64,000 nt of DNA from Geobacillus sp. 46C-IIa (GTDB lineage: Bacteria; Bacillota; Bacilli; Bacillales; Anoxybacillaceae): NCBI RefSeq assembly GCF_014679505.1, contig NZ_CP061474.1, forward strand, positions 1,952,001 to 2,016,000, given 5' to 3'. Made by a program: the position numbers and the translations under genes. Shown piece by piece: positions 1-9,778 of the stretch (its first letter is position 1; each line of letters starts with the position of its first letter). Under the pieces are notes generated by a model. It saw only the letters and a list, made by a program, of their open reading frames with translations, searched no databases and was not told the DNA's origin.

Positions 1-271
1 TGGAAGGATATACATTCAAAAAAAGCAGCCGTCCTTTCTTCTCTAAAAAAGGAAACTGAACGATGGAACTTTCCAGCGATGTAACATCCAGTTCGTATAA
101 ACATCCTTCCTCCCGAGCCTTTTGAAAGAGATGCTCAACGTTATTAATCCCGTTCACCCGCAGCAGTGATTCATATCCAAAGATGCTCCAGTTAAACAAG
201 TCCCACAGCGGCTGGTACACATGTTCAAACCGTTGTTTGTCCATCATCTTCCAAATAGAGACTAAAGACAC
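1..271 (-). CDS. EAL-domain protein, N-terminal part (runs off left edge)
   Basis: Only the first ~90 codons are in the window. After a short leader the protein reads FEHVYQPLWDL then FGYESLLRVNG, which matches the start of EAL-type cyclic-di-GMP phosphodiesterase domains (the 'ESLLR' corresponds to the EALLR metal-binding motif). The usual A is replaced by S at the EAL position, so activity cannot be judged from this fragment. I chose the GTG at 271 because AAAGGG lies about 9 bases upstream; two ATGs at 247 and 244 are alternatives but sit directly against GGAAG. There is no PAS or GGDEF region before the EAL domain in the visible part. It lies downstream of the histidine kinase on the same strand with a 258-bp gap, so co-transcription is possible but not shown. 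Confidence 0.7.
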   Translation of the reverse strand, partial: MSLVSIWKMMDKQRFEHVYQPLWDLFNWSIFGYESLLRVNGINNVEHLFQKAREEGCLYELDVTSLESSIVQFPFLEKKGRLLFLNVYPS

Positions 272-529
272 ATTATCACTACCCTTTCATTAGGATATTT
301 ATCCCAAACCACACTAATCGACAAATATGAAAATCAGCCTAATACCTTTCGTTTAGCTTTCAATATAACCCTTTTCCGTGCATCTGTCTAACTTCGTTTA
401 CGCACATCAAGCATCCATACAGCCCTGACCAATACATAAAAAGGACATATCAGGTCTTTTTTTCGACTTTTTGCGACATGTTCGACACTCAATTCTGCTA
501 TTTCTTGTCGTAAAATACAAAAACCTCTC

Positions 530-2731
530 TCACTTACGAGGGCCCTTTTTCTCCCATATTTTGATTAGTTTTTCAAGGAAAACGTTGACCTCCAACGGTT
601 TTGTCATGTAATCCGTAAACCCTGCTTGTAAAGCCCGTTCAATCTCTTTTGTCACCGCGTTGGCGCTGAGCGCAATCATCGGGATATGCTTTGTTCGTTC
701 ATCGCTTTGCAACATTTCCAACACCGTATACCCGTTTATATCCGGCAGATGAATATCGATGACAATCAAATCAAACCGGCCACTGATAGCCTTTTGCAAG
801 CCTTCACTGCCATTGTGAGCAAACGTTAACAAAAGATTGGGAAATGGCTTCAATATATGTTCCAACAGTTTCAGGTTGGATACATGATCTTCGATGTATA
901 AAATTTTTTTGCTTCCGAGCTTCAATAACCTCTCCTGATTCACCAGTTTATTTTGTGATGAGTGCGGCCAACCATGAAAACAACTGATAGCTGGGAGGGT
1001 GAGCGAAAAGTCGCTTCCCACACCCAGCTTACTTTTCACCTCAATCGTGCCGCCCAAAAGCCGGATAATCTGCTTGACAAAAGCGAGTCCAATGCCATTG
1101 CCGTCAACGTGAGTGCCTTTTATGCGATAAAATGGTTCAAAGATATTTTCTTGTTCTTCATCCGGGATGCCTATCCCATTATCTTTTACATGAATAACGA
1201 CTTTTTCCTGATCATATTTCCCCTCAATAAGAACCGTACCACCATCGCGATTGTATTTAATGGCATTGTCAAGCAAGTTTAATAACACTTGTCTCACTCT
1301 CGTCGCATCTGTGTATAAATACACTTGCCCACTAAAGCTCGATCGAACTTGAACGTCGATGTTTTTCTTATTGGCTAACGGCTCGACTAATTTCATACTT
1401 TCTTTAATAATGTCATCCGGGCGAACTACATCATAAGTTAAGGACAGCCTTCCTGTTTCAATCTTTGCCAAGTCTAACATTTCGTTAATTAAATTTAATA
1501 AATGGCGGGCACCTCCCAATATTTCTTGCACAAACTCCCGCTGCCGGGCCTTTAAGGAAGGATCCATCTCCAGCAATTGGGCGAACCCTAACACTCCGTT
1601 CAATGGTGTTCGAATTTCATGGCTCATGCGCGAAATTAAGTTGGATTTTGCTTGATTGGCTCTTTCTGCCTCCTCCTTTGCTCTCCTTATTTCTTGTTCC
1701 ATCATTTTCCTTTCTGTAATATCAATCGCTGAGCCAACAACCTCAATCACTTTGCCATTCTTTTTTATAGGACGCAAGCTAGCTAAATAGTCAATTCCAT
1801 TGATATTCCCTTCATAGTACAACGCTTCTCCCGTTTCCCACACATGCCGGTAATATCGTTCTTTTTGATCAGCAATCTGCTTTGGCAAAAAATCATGCAA
1901 AGCCTTGCCGAGCACCTGTTTCGGATCGATTCCCAAACAATAGAGCAGTTCTCCTCCGCATAACGTATGAACGAACTTATCTCCCCTTTTCATAAACTTA
2001 AAAATCATCCCTTGTTGCTGACAAATGGCGTTCCATAAATCCCGGTGCATTTTCTTTATGCGTGCCTGATATTTTGCAAAAGCTGTCACATCTCTTCCAA
2101 CCATAAACAATCCGATGACGTTTTTTTTCTTCATGATCGGTATAAACGTAAACTCCATAACGATCCGTTGTTTTTGAGATATTTTCATTGGAGCTGATAG
2201 AAAACACGATTGGCCTTCCTTCACTTTTCGTAAACATTGATCGAGTTTTTTATGATCACATTCGTAAAATAGATCGTATAAACGAACTAATGACGCTTCT
2301 TGTCGAAGCTGTAGAATCTCCATTGCTTTTGAATTGATGTCAATAATTCCTCCATTGAGATCGGCAGAAAGAACAAAATGTGGATTGTAGTCCATTAAAC
2401 ATTTATAGTGGGGATCGATGAGTTTCTTTTGCTGCAAGGCTTCCCGCCGCTTAAAATGGGCAACTGCGCTGGCCATGACTAATATAGCGATTATCATAAA
2501 AGCAAGAATATAGGCCAAATCATCAGCTGGGGTCACAGATGCCAATCCTGTTCGCAACAGTTCCTTGTTTTGGGGGGTCTCCTTCATGGCTCCTTTGAAT
2601 ACCCAAATGTCCTTCCTATTGTCGTTGCTGGTGGCCTTGACTAAAATGTTCAAAAATAAGCAGAAAAAAGCAACAGCAATTAGAACGGAGATGACAATCA
2701 ACTGTAAATCATGATATCCTATAATCCCCAT
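530..2731 (-). CDS. Membrane-bound hybrid sensor histidine kinase (PAS-PAS-HisKA-HATPase-REC)
   Basis: A 733-residue hybrid kinase. Two membrane segments (about residues 7-30 and 73-92) flank a short external loop of ~45 residues. They are followed by a PAS domain (~110-220), a second PAS/PAC region (~235-345, ending in the usual DITERK), the dimerisation domain with H-box SHEIRTPLNG (His ~371), an ATPase domain with N-box NLLDNAIKYN and DNGIGIP and GNGIGLAF boxes, and a C-terminal receiver domain with phospho-acceptor Asp in VIDIHLPD (~659) and conserved Lys in MTKPLEV. No HPt domain or output regulator is adjacent, so the phosphate target is unknown. Start: the ATG at 2731 has GGGAGG seven bases upstream, whereas the earlier ATG at 2746 lacks a site. 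Codon use is visibly more AT-rich than in genes to the right, which may mean transfer. A weak hairpin plus T5 overlaps the stop. Confidence 0.9.
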   Translation of the reverse strand: MGIIGYHDLQLIVISVLIAVAFFCLFLNILVKATSNDNRKDIWVFKGAMKETPQNKELLRTGLASVTPADDLAYILAFMIIAILVMASAVAHFKRREALQQKKLIDPHYKCLMDYNPHFVLSADLNGGIIDINSKAMEILQLRQEASLVRLYDLFYECDHKKLDQCLRKVKEGQSCFLSAPMKISQKQRIVMEFTFIPIMKKKNVIGLFMVGRDVTAFAKYQARIKKMHRDLWNAICQQQGMIFKFMKRGDKFVHTLCGGELLYCLGIDPKQVLGKALHDFLPKQIADQKERYYRHVWETGEALYYEGNINGIDYLASLRPIKKNGKVIEVVGSAIDITERKMMEQEIRRAKEEAERANQAKSNLISRMSHEIRTPLNGVLGFAQLLEMDPSLKARQREFVQEILGGARHLLNLINEMLDLAKIETGRLSLTYDVVRPDDIIKESMKLVEPLANKKNIDVQVRSSFSGQVYLYTDATRVRQVLLNLLDNAIKYNRDGGTVLIEGKYDQEKVVIHVKDNGIGIPDEEQENIFEPFYRIKGTHVDGNGIGLAFVKQIIRLLGGTIEVKSKLGVGSDFSLTLPAISCFHGWPHSSQNKLVNQERLLKLGSKKILYIEDHVSNLKLLEHILKPFPNLLLTFAHNGSEGLQKAISGRFDLIVIDIHLPDINGYTVLEMLQSDERTKHIPMIALSANAVTKEIERALQAGFTDYMTKPLEVNVFLEKLIKIWEKKGPRK

Positions 2732-2758
2732 AACAATGCCTCCCATTTATCATCTCGC

Positions 2759-2806
2759 ACCGAGCCCCCCCCTGCTTCACGCGTGAGCGTACGCGGGGGA
2801 CGAACC
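2759..2806 (+). repeat. Dispersed hairpin repeat, copy A
   Basis: Contains CGTGAGCGTACGCGGGGGA next to a C-rich arm and a CACGCGTGAGCG palindrome. The core GTGAGCGTA followed by a G-run recurs at 49538-49577 and 50819-50866 (the former in reverse orientation), and a shorter match sits at 32076-32116. The family resembles ends of IS200/IS605-type elements. That assignment is inference. Confidence 0.5.
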
Positions 2807-3227
2807 GGTATCTTTCCTTATCGACCTTCCTCTTGCCCCGAAAGAGCAAAAGATGTAGAACAAGCAGATAAAGAACACCTGTTCCTTTCCATAACTCATA
2901 TTTCGCAACCTTTGCATAATATACAAAAAATGACCAAAATATTCGCATAAAAATAAACTTTTATACAAATATTGTAAAATAACTAATTTTTATTCGATGA
3001 AATCAGGTTTATTTTGAATTTTTATTCAAGGTGCGAAATGTGAGCCATAAGAGGAAAGGTCATGTATAAATCCTATCGCTTTCGATTGGCCGCTGTAACC
3101 GTTAGACCGATGAAAAGCAGATCACTTCCCAAATTGATGGTTCTCAAGTGAAAGAAAAGAACAGCATTGATAAGGCCATAAGGCCTCTCAATTTAATAAA
3201 CGGCTCAAGGCTTGCGCATTTTCATAG

Positions 3228-3261
3228 AAAAAGGACGGGCAGCGATCAGTCGCCCGTCCTT
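3228..3261 (-). terminator. Rho-independent terminator of the histidine phosphatase gene
   Basis: Ten-base stem AAGGACGGGC / GCCCGTCCTT with an 11-base loop, followed on the minus strand by TTTTTC. It lies 25 bases past the stop of the gene at 3286. Confidence 0.85.
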
Positions 3262-3285
3262 CCTGTTTTCGTTAATTATGCATTG

Positions 3286-3912
3286 CTATACTTCTCTTGC
3301 TTCCTCGATATGCGACACATCCCCCTCCACGATGACATGAAACACATCGCCGCTCGCCTCAACGACCGTCACGCTCGTGCCGTGCATGTACGGGGGCGCC
3401 CACAGTTCGTTGAGCGGCACGCCTTTGAATGCCGCTATGAGCGTTTTCAGCACGACGCCATGGGTGACAACCAAGACGGTTTCCTCCTCATGGCGTGCAA
3501 TGATGCGCCGCACGGCGGCCAGCGCCCGCTGCTGCACATCAAAAAACCGTTCTCCGCACCTTGGTGCGTACAAATGAGGCGCGTTCCAAAAATGATCAAA
3601 CAAAACCGGATCCATTTGCCGAATCTCGTCATGCGTCTTTCCTTCCCAGTCGCCAAGATGCATTTCGCGCAGCTGTTCGTCTTGATAAATCGGAATAAGC
3701 CGCCCGCCGCGGACGAGTTCCGCCGTCTCAAGCGCCCGCCCGCTCGTGCTCGCATAAATCGCCGTCAACTCGACCGCCTCAAGCCGTTTTCCGAGCCGTT
3801 TGGCGTCTTGCCTCCCCTTTTCGGTGAGCGGCGAATCTTGCCATCCTTGCATCCGCTTTTCGACGTTCCACTTCGTCTCCCCATGTCTTGTTAAATACAG
3901 CGTCGTCTCCAT
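3286..3912 (-). CDS. Histidine phosphatase superfamily protein (phosphoglycerate mutase-like)
   Basis: A 208-residue member of the histidine phosphatase superfamily, soluble and probably cytoplasmic. The catalytic phospho-His sits in the N-terminal LTRHGET motif. A conserved Arg follows in the ASTSGRALETAE block, and the second catalytic His is in VVTHGVVLKTL near residue 150. Size and sequence resemble the broad-specificity PhoE/YhfR phosphatases of bacilli and not true cofactor-dependent phosphoglycerate mutase, which is longer. The substrate cannot be told from sequence. Start: the ATG at 3912 has GGGGGTGGAG six bases upstream; the in-frame GTG at 3924 has no proper spacing. It stands alone, with its own terminator downstream and a short AT-rich leader upstream. 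Confidence 0.85.
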   Translation of the reverse strand: METTLYLTRHGETKWNVEKRMQGWQDSPLTEKGRQDAKRLGKRLEAVELTAIYASTSGRALETAELVRGGRLIPIYQDEQLREMHLGDWEGKTHDEIRQMDPVLFDHFWNAPHLYAPRCGERFFDVQQRALAAVRRIIARHEEETVLVVTHGVVLKTLIAAFKGVPLNELWAPPYMHGTSVTVVEASGDVFHVIVEGDVSHIEEAREV

Positions 3913-4108
3913 CCTTCTCTCCACCCCCTCTATTCATCATTCTAAATCATATATTGAAGAAGCAAGTAATTCGGCATACGGTTTTGCCTCCATACTTCTC
4001 GCACAGAAAAGCCCCCTGCAATGATTTCTCGCTTTCTAAGTGAAAGGCCTGTTCGAACGATGCATCCATTTTTGACTAGTTTTTAAGAGTGATCAAAACA
4101 CCGCATGA

Positions 4109-4560
4109 TCAAATTTCTTTCACAAATGTAGTCAACTCAATTTCTTCCCGAGTTTGTATCCGTTCTGTCGCGTAAAACCCATGGCGCTCATAGAAGCGAA
4201 CGGCTGGCGCATTGCGGCTTCCGGTCGTTGCGATGATTTCCCGCACCGATGGTTCTTGCTTGATCACAAAGTCGAGCAGTGCGCTCGCGATTCCTTGACG
4301 GAACCAATCCAGGTCAACGACCAGCCGGCAAAGGTGAAGCGTCTGTCCGCCCCGCTCATAGGCGATTGCCCGACTAGCCTTCCATCTTGAAAATAACCGA
4401 AAAAGCGTTCGCCGCATTGTCGCAATGTATCAACCGTGTCACGAAGCGGCGGGAGCGCCGTGCTGCCAATGATTTGCGCCTCGACGGCATACGCGCGCCG
4501 CTCTAGGCGCAGCACCTGAACAGCTGTTTCGCGATCCGTCACATCAAGCTCCCTCATCAT
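4109..4560 (-). pseudogene. GNAT acetyltransferase, frameshifted
   Basis: The N-terminal half (4560 to about 4372) reads MMRELDVTDRE to FQDGRLVG. The C-terminal half continues in another frame with AIAYERGGQ, the acetyl-CoA binding block RQGIASALLDF, the NAPAVRFYERHGF motif and a normal end. Joining the frames needs one extra G at the run 4369-4371, which restores GRLV-G-AIAYE as seen in intact GNAT proteins. I therefore read this as a single-base deletion in a G-run. The two halves together give about 150 residues, normal for the family. No function in this strain is expected unless the base is a sequencing error. The acceptor substrate is unknown. It directly follows the terminator of the gene at 4667. 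Confidence 0.8.
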
Positions 4561-4581
4561 GTTTTTCCCCTCTCATCAGCC

Positions 4582-4608
4582 AAAAAAGCGGCCTAGTTCG
4601 GCCGCTTG
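4582..4608 (-). terminator. Terminator of the small gene at 4667
   Basis: Eight-base stem AAGCGGCC / GGCCGCTT followed on the minus strand by TTTTTT, about 60 bases beyond the stop at 4667. Confidence 0.85.
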
Positions 4609-4666
4609 GCGTTTAACGTAATTTCTCCCCCTCAAAGAGCGTGAAGGGCGATAAGTGGTGGGTAGT

Positions 4667-4966
4667 TCACTCAATCACGTCGTCCATTGCTTCCGGCAGC
4701 GAACGATAGCCTTTTTTCTCTTGGCCGTCTTTTCTGACCGTCCATTCCTGCTTTTCGAGCGCCAGTTCTCCGCGTTCGTTCTGAATAAACGGCATATGGA
4801 TCGTGATCATCTCGTCGTCTTTATTGATCGTATAGCCGACATAATAGCGGTTTCCTTCACCGCGTTCCTCGAAAATACCGACTTGATCGAGTCCGTACGT
4901 CTCCATCATCGGTTCGAGCGTGTCGATGAATTCTTCAAGAATCACTCTTCTTGGCGCAAACTCCAT
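4667..4966 (-). CDS. Small acidic protein of unknown function
   Basis: A 99-residue acidic soluble protein without signal peptide or membrane segment. It begins [19 protein letters not shown], and the middle ([22 protein letters not shown] then [17 protein letters not shown]) looks like one compact beta-rich domain. It recalls short uncharacterised Bacillaceae proteins (possibly the DUF5634 type), but I cannot confirm this and no function is known to me. Start: the ATG at 4966 has GAGGAGG with good spacing; the longer frame to 5041 has no ribosome site and overlaps the end of the upstream gene. It lies 77 bases downstream of the GGDEF-EAL gene and has its own terminator, so it may be the last gene of that transcript. 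Confidence 0.75.
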   Translation of the reverse strand: MEFAPRRVILEEFIDTLEPMMETYGLDQVGIFEERGEGNRYYVGYTINKDDEMITIHMPFIQNERGELALEKQEWTVRKDGQEKKGYRSLPEAMDDVIE

Positions 4967-5043
4967 CTGTTTTCCTCCTCTTGCACAGTGATCGGTTTTA
5001 GTGTGCGGCAAGCGGAGGAAAATCATGAGCGGAAATGACAAGC

Positions 5044-7023
5044 CTACAGCAGCGGATCACCGCAAGCGGTGCGGTTGTGCTGTTCGAGCCATTGCTGCAG
5101 CTTTTCCGCTTCAAGCGAACGGCTGAAGTAAAACCCTTGGGCGTAGTCGCAATCCATTTGCGAAAGAAGCGCCACCTGCGACTCGGTCTCAACCCCCTCG
5201 GCCAATACTTCAAGATCCAAGCTTTTCGCCAAGTGGATGATCGTATCGACGATCGTCGCATCTTTTGAGTTTTCAACAATGCCGCGAATAAAACTGCGGT
5301 CGATTTTTAGAAGCGACACCGGCAAATTGCGGATATACGCGAGCGAGGAAAAGCCGGTGCCAAAGTCGTCGATTGCCGCCTGCACGCCGAGCTGCTGCAA
5401 TTCGGTTAAAATGTGCCTTCCTGTCTCAATGTTTTCCATCAGCCCGCTTTCTGTCACCTCTAAAATGAGCCGATCAGGCGCCAGCCCTGTTTCCCGTAAA
5501 ATGCGCTTCACATGCTCGACAAGTTCGGGGCGGTTGAGCAAAAACGGCGATAAATTGACCGCTAGTTTCAGTCCGGGAAATTTTCTCTCCCATTCTTTCA
5601 CTTGGTGGCACGCCCGTTCCAACACCCATAGCGTAATTTCAAAAATAAAGCCGCTCTCTTCGGCCAACGGGATGAAATCGAGCGGCGGAACGTCGCCAAG
5701 CGCCGGATGGCGCCAGCGCAACAGCGCTTCGACCCCCATCGCCCGCCCTTTTGTCAACCGCACTTTCGGCTGATAGCATAAATAAAACTGCCCACGCATA
5801 ATGGCGAACGGCAAGTCTTGCTCGATAATGGTGTGCCGATGTTCCGTCGGCCGATAAAAGGCATAGCCGTTCCGTCCCCGCTCCTTCACCTCATACAGCG
5901 CCTGATCGGCGTATTTCATCACTTGCTCGATCCGGTCGCTGTCTTTTGGGAAAAAGGCGATGCCGATCGATAAGGTCGATTGGATGAGCTGTTTTTCGTA
6001 ATAAAACGGTTCGTGAAAGGAACTGACAAGCCGTTCAGCCAATGCGGCCATCTCCGTTTTTGTCACGTTCGGCAACAGCAAAACAAACTCGTCGCCGCCG
6101 ACGCGGGCGAAAAAATCGTCATGACGCAGCGCCTGCCTAACGCGTTTCACCGCCTCGCGCAAAAAATAATCGCCGGCTTGATGAGAAAAATGGTCATTGA
6201 TCCATTTAAATTTGTCAAAATCTAAATAGCAAAGGGCAAACGACGTGCCACTCGCGATCAGCTCATCGATCTGCCGCTCGAAATAGCTGCGGTTGGCGAT
6301 GCCGGTGAGTGAATCAAAGTAGGCAAGCTGGCGCAGCTTTTCTTCATACCGCTTCCGCTCGCTAATATTTTTCACCGTGACAATGACGCAGTCAAGCACG
6401 CCTTCTTCATCAACGATCGCTTTTCCTTGCGCCTCCATCCAAACCCATTCGCCATGCTCGTCTCGCTTGCGGAACTCTGCGGTTTGCGCCTCGTATGTAT
6501 CATACAGCTCAGCCAGTTTTTGCGTTACAACCGGCACGTCATCGGGGTGGACAAACGCCAACACCTCATCGTAGGAGACTGGATGGCGCTTGTTTGTTTT
6601 TCGCTTCCATGACGGCGGGATGTACGACAATTCACGATGGCGGGAAAAAATCAGGACATAGTCGTTCGAATGTTCGACGATCAGCTGCAGGCGCCGCTCC
6701 GCTTCAGCAAGCCGCGCTTGCAACCCATCGACCGCGGCTTGGCGGCGCAGGACGCATAACATGGCCGCCGGTTGGCCGCGCTCGTCGATGATTGGCGACA
6801 CGCCGGCTATAAAAGCGCCGCCGGGCAATTCAATCTGAAAAGCGGCCATCTGTTCTTTCATCCGTCCGGCCAACGCTCGTCCCTCAGCGGCGAGCGCCTT
6901 TTCCTCGTCCCGGCTCAGGGCCAGACGGTCAAAGGCTGGATTTTGATAAATGATGACGCCTTGCCAATTCAAGATGACAACTGCTTCCGTGAAGTGATGG
7001 AAAAAGGCTGTATACTTGTCCAT
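5044..7023 (-). CDS. PAS-PAS-GGDEF-EAL cyclic-di-GMP turnover protein
   Basis: A 659-residue soluble bifunctional candidate. Two PAS-like regions (about 1-95 and 110-220, the second ending [13 protein letters not shown]) precede a diguanylate cyclase domain (~225-385) with intact [11 protein letters not shown]. Five residues before GGDEF stands RHDD, fitting the RxxD inhibitory site. The C-terminal phosphodiesterase domain (~405-645) keeps [47 protein letters not shown] and AEGVE, i.e. the metal ligands and catalytic Glu/Lys of active EAL enzymes. Both activities are possible on sequence. No membrane segment is present, so the input is probably a cytoplasmic ligand or redox signal through PAS. 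Start at ATG 7023 with GAGG nine bases upstream. Together with the EAL protein at the left edge it shows that c-di-GMP signalling exists in this organism. Confidence 0.92.
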   Translation of the reverse strand: MDKYTAFFHHFTEAVVILNWQGVIIYQNPAFDRLALSRDEEKALAAEGRALAGRMKEQMAAFQIELPGGAFIAGVSPIIDERGQPAAMLCVLRRQAAVDGLQARLAEAERRLQLIVEHSNDYVLIFSRHRELSYIPPSWKRKTNKRHPVSYDEVLAFVHPDDVPVVTQKLAELYDTYEAQTAEFRKRDEHGEWVWMEAQGKAIVDEEGVLDCVIVTVKNISERKRYEEKLRQLAYFDSLTGIANRSYFERQIDELIASGTSFALCYLDFDKFKWINDHFSHQAGDYFLREAVKRVRQALRHDDFFARVGGDEFVLLLPNVTKTEMAALAERLVSSFHEPFYYEKQLIQSTLSIGIAFFPKDSDRIEQVMKYADQALYEVKERGRNGYAFYRPTEHRHTIIEQDLPFAIMRGQFYLCYQPKVRLTKGRAMGVEALLRWRHPALGDVPPLDFIPLAEESGFIFEITLWVLERACHQVKEWERKFPGLKLAVNLSPFLLNRPELVEHVKRILRETGLAPDRLILEVTESGLMENIETGRHILTELQQLGVQAAIDDFGTGFSSLAYIRNLPVSLLKIDRSFIRGIVENSKDATIVDTIIHLAKSLDLEVLAEGVETESQVALLSQMDCDYAQGFYFSRSLEAEKLQQWLEQHNRTACGDPLL

Positions 7024-7135
7024 GCGATGGTTACCTCGCCATTAATCGAAATATGCCGTGATCCTCACTTCCATTTTTACGAAAACACGAGCAAAAATCA
7101 ACAAATTTCGCAAAAATTTTGCCAAAAACATGAAA

Positions 7136-7182
7136 CTGCCCGCTAGCGGCCGGCAGTCACCCCGTTTGCCGCTGGCGGGCTT
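7136..7182 (-). terminator. Hairpin at the end of the siderophore uptake operon
   Basis: Long stem GCCCGCCAGCGGC / GCCGCTAGCGGGC overlapping the stop of the FhuF-like gene, followed on the minus strand by a broken T-run (GTTTCATGTTTTT). The stem is strong and the T tract is poor. Confidence 0.55.
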
Positions 7183-7894
7183 TGAGCGGACACGTTTGGC
7201 AACACGTTCCCCCTTTTGTTTGCACGTACAAGCAGCACGTCGTCCGTTGCATGCCGCTCGCTCCTTTAAAGAAGCGGCGGAGCGGATTGTCCTTTTGGCC
7301 AAACAGGCGGCCATCAGCTTCATGAACGAGAAAACGGAAATCGTCCCGCAGCCGGTCGGCGACCGGGGCAAGCGACTCATCCTCCAACCAACGTTCATAT
7401 ACCCAATACACATAAATCGCGACATTTTCCCATAAGATGAGGGGCGATATGCGCGTCAGACGCCGCAACCGGGCGATAAGCGGAGCAAACAAACCGGCGA
7501 ACACGTCGCGAACGGCTTGCTCGCGCCAGCGGCTGCGCTCAATGCCGCACATCTCCGCTTCCGGCGGCTCAAGGCGAAAACGCGGCATCCACATTTCCCC
7601 TTCACCGTCCGTATCCAACCAAATGCGCCCAGGCTCGAGCACAAGCCGCTTGTTCCATGCCGACATGGCGTATAAAGCCATCGGCGCTAAAAAGCTTAGG
7701 CGCTTGACAAGCATCGACGCCGCAACGGCGTCATTCGCCGCTCCCATCTCCTCACGCACGTGCGCGACATACTTAGCGAGCTGTTCGTCATCATGAAGCA
7801 GCCAGGCAAGCAACATCGATGACGAGACATTGGCAGTCTTGCTTGAAAAACGGTACGTTTCCAACGCTTTGACTTCTTCTCCGCTTAACCTCAT
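7157..7894 (-). CDS. FhuF-like siderophore iron reductase
   Basis: A 245-residue protein with the C-terminal signature of FhuF-type ferric-siderophore reductases: a CC pair, ten residues, then C-x2-C (TTCC...TCCQTCPL, with one extra adjacent Cys), which in E. coli FhuF binds a [2Fe-2S] cluster. The N-terminal part is helical with no membrane segment, so the enzyme should act in the cytoplasm, releasing iron from imported ferric siderophore by reduction to Fe(II). Start: ATG at 7894 overlaps the stop of the ATPase gene by one base (TGATG) and has AGAAGG nine bases upstream; the longer frame to 7948 lies inside the ATPase gene. It is the last gene of the permease-permease-ATPase operon, which supports the role, and is expected to be iron-regulated with it. 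Confidence 0.85.
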   Translation of the reverse strand: MRLSGEEVKALETYRFSSKTANVSSSMLLAWLLHDDEQLAKYVAHVREEMGAANDAVAASMLVKRLSFLAPMALYAMSAWNKRLVLEPGRIWLDTDGEGEMWMPRFRLEPPEAEMCGIERSRWREQAVRDVFAGLFAPLIARLRRLTRISPLILWENVAIYVYWVYERWLEDESLAPVADRLRDDFRFLVHEADGRLFGQKDNPLRRFFKGASGMQRTTCCLYVQTKGGTCCQTCPLKARQRQTG

Positions 7895-8706
7895 CACGAT
7901 ACGCCTTCTTTCTGTAGGATGCGCCGCCCTTTTCCGTACGGAATGCAAAGCGGGGTGCCAAAGAGCGGATCGTACGTAATTTGGCAGTCCATCTGAAACA
8001 CGTCTTTTACGAGCTGGCGGGAAATGACATCTTCTGGCTTCCCTTCGGCGTACACTGCTTTGTCGCGAATGGCGACGAGATGATGCGCATAACGGCAGGC
8101 CAAGTTTAAGTCATGGAGCACCATGACGATCGTCCGTCGTTCTTTTTCATTCAGCTCAAACAATAAATCTAAAATGTCAATTTGATGTGCCAAATCAAGA
8201 TACGTCGTCGGCTCGTCAAGCAAGATGATGTCCGTTTCTTGCGCCAGCGTCATAGCGATCCACGCGCGTTGACGTTGTCCTCCGGAAAGCGAATCAACCG
8301 GCCGCTCGGCGAGCTCTGTAAGCCCGGTCGCCGCCAAAGCGCGCGCAACGGCACGCTCATCTTCTTCGCTCCATTGCTTGAGCCACGTTTGGTATGGGTA
8401 ACGCCCTTGCTTGACGAGCTGCAGCACGGTCAGCCCTTCCGGAGCGACAGGCGACTGCGGCAAAATGGCCAACCGGCGGGCGATTTCCTTGGTCGGCTGT
8501 TTGGCAATCTCTTTTCCATCAAGCAAAACGGCGCCGCCTGTCGGCTTCAACAGACGAGCCAAGGCGCGCAGCAGCGTCGACTTGCCACAGCCGTTCGCGC
8601 CAATCAACACCGTCATTTTCCCTTTTGGAATCGTTAAATGCAATCGGTCAATAATGAGCGTTTCCCCGTACGATAAAGTCAATTCTTTCGCCTGCAGCGC
8701 GTGCAT
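7894..8706 (-). CDS. Ferric siderophore ABC transporter, ATPase subunit
   Basis: A 270-residue ABC ATPase of the FecE/FhuC/YusV type. Walker A is [11 protein letters not shown] (~36-46), the Q-loop is at LPQSP, the signature is [10 protein letters not shown], Walker B is [12 protein letters not shown] and the switch His is in [10 protein letters not shown]. The TYLDLAHQ D-loop is typical of iron-chelate importers. It should energise the two FecCD permeases encoded just upstream. In B. subtilis the YfiZ-YfhA permeases borrow the ATPase YusV encoded elsewhere. Here an ATPase gene is in the operon, so the system looks self-contained. The start ATG at 8706 follows the permease stop by 19 bases with GGAGGCAGGC before it. 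Confidence 0.93.
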   Translation of the reverse strand: MHALQAKELTLSYGETLIIDRLHLTIPKGKMTVLIGANGCGKSTLLRALARLLKPTGGAVLLDGKEIAKQPTKEIARRLAILPQSPVAPEGLTVLQLVKQGRYPYQTWLKQWSEEDERAVARALAATGLTELAERPVDSLSGGQRQRAWIAMTLAQETDIILLDEPTTYLDLAHQIDILDLLFELNEKERRTIVMVLHDLNLACRYAHHLVAIRDKAVYAEGKPEDVISRQLVKDVFQMDCQITYDPLFGTPLCIPYGKGRRILQKEGVS

Positions 8707-8725
8707 GCCTGCCTGCCTCCTTCAT

Positions 8726-9778
8726 TTATGCTTTCCGACTTTGATACAATAAATAAATAAAATATGGCGCGCCGAGTGCGGCGGTAAATACGCCCGCTGG
8801 AATTTCTGTCGGCGCTAACAGCATTCGCCCGGCGAGATCCGCCCCCATGACTAGCACGCCGCCGAACAGCGCAGCCGTCGGAAGCAGCGCGCCAAACGCC
8901 GAACCAACAAGCCGGCGCGCCATATGCGGCGCCATCAGCCCAACAAATCCGATGCCGCCGGCGAAGGCGACCGCCCCCCCAGTGAGCGCTGTGCTCAGCA
9001 ACACAAGCCCTAACCGTTGCCGTTCGACCGCGCTGCCAAGCCCGATCGCCAGCTCGCCTCCTAGCTCCTGCACATTGACGTGTCGGGCCGCGAGCACGGC
9101 CACAAGAAGCAGCCCAATGACCGATGGCGCCATGAACGAGACGTGCTGCCAAGATGCGCCATATACACTGCCGGTGATCCAAACATTCGCCTGGCTCGCC
9201 CGGTAAATCGGCCCGACGATCATCAATAACGTTGTCAACGCCTGCATCAGCGCGGAAATGCCGATGCCGATCAGCACGAGCCGAAGCGGGGCGAGGCCGT
9301 TTTTCCACGCCAGCATATACACCAACCAGGCGGCGGCCGTAGCCCCCAAAAAGGCCGCGAGCGGCAGCCAGTGGATGCTGACGGTGAGGGAGTTGTTTTC
9401 GTCGCTAAACAGCGCCAAAAAAGCGACGACCGCAGCCGCCGCCCCGCCGGTAATGCCAAGCACATCCGGCGAAGCGAGCGGATTGCGCACCATCCCTTGC
9501 AAAATCGCTCCCGCTGCCGCAAGCGCCATTCCAGCCAGCCAGGCAACCAACACGCGCGGCAGTCGGAACGTCAAAATGACCGTCTGATGAATTTCCTCTC
9601 CATAGCCAAGCAGCGCAGCGGCGGCTTTCAATGGCGAAATGCGCATCTCCCCGCTGCCGATGCTGACGAGAAAAAGCAGAACCGCCGCCGCCCCGAGCGC
9701 GGCGATCACGACGGCCGCTTTTTTGTCATAGAAAAACGATACATAGCTTCCCATCCGGACAGTGACGTATTTTTTCAT
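8726..9778 (-). CDS. yfhA: Ferric siderophore ABC transporter, permease (YfhA-like)
   Basis: A 350-residue FecCD-family permease with about nine to ten membrane helices. Family landmarks are RLPRVLVAWLAGMALAAAG, GMVRNPLASPDVLGI, the cytoplasmic coupling region SAVERQRLG and the end block GFVGLMAPHMARRLVG, followed by ADLAGR. It should pair with the other permease as the membrane channel for the ferric siderophore delivered by the lipoprotein at 10978. Its start overlaps the stop of the preceding permease by four bases (ATGA), which indicates translational coupling. The YfhA name is by order and similarity to the B. subtilis pair. Substrates reported there are schizokinen and arthrobactin, but specificity here is inference. 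Confidence 0.9.
   Translation of the reverse strand: MKKYVTVRMGSYVSFFYDKKAAVVIAALGAAAVLLFLVSIGSGEMRISPLKAAAALLGYGEEIHQTVILTFRLPRVLVAWLAGMALAAAGAILQGMVRNPLASPDVLGITGGAAAAVVAFLALFSDENNSLTVSIHWLPLAAFLGATAAAWLVYMLAWKNGLAPLRLVLIGIGISALMQALTTLLMIVGPIYRASQANVWITGSVYGASWQHVSFMAPSVIGLLLVAVLAARHVNVQELGGELAIGLGSAVERQRLGLVLLSTALTGGAVAFAGGIGFVGLMAPHMARRLVGSAFGALLPTAALFGGVLVMGADLAGRMLLAPTEIPAGVFTAALGAPYFIYLLYQSRKA

Larger units (their letters stand above)
2732..3285. other. Gene-poor 554-bp interval
   Basis: No convincing gene. It holds a GC-rich dispersed hairpin repeat (2759-2806, listed separately), an AT-rich stretch that probably carries the promoter of the kinase gene, a 29-codon open frame at 3062-3151 with a GAGGAAAGG site just upstream that I cannot assign, and the terminator at 3228-3261. 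The longer open frames across 2711-2968 on both strands run through the repeat and look like chance. Confidence 0.6.

Noticed and set aside
2711..2968. Three overlapping ~60-80 codon frames near the kinase start
   Set aside because: They cross a palindromic repeat, lack ribosome sites and have no protein-like composition.
3062..3151. 29-codon frame with a GAGGAAAGG site
   Set aside because: Basic, featureless peptide. One ribosome-like site alone is not enough to call a gene.
3000..3200. Cyclic-di-GMP riboswitch near the c-di-GMP genes
   Set aside because: The conserved GEMM-type sequence blocks are not present.
3148..3894. 248-codon plus-strand frame
   Set aside because: Antisense to the intact histidine phosphatase gene with clear catalytic motifs on the minus strand.
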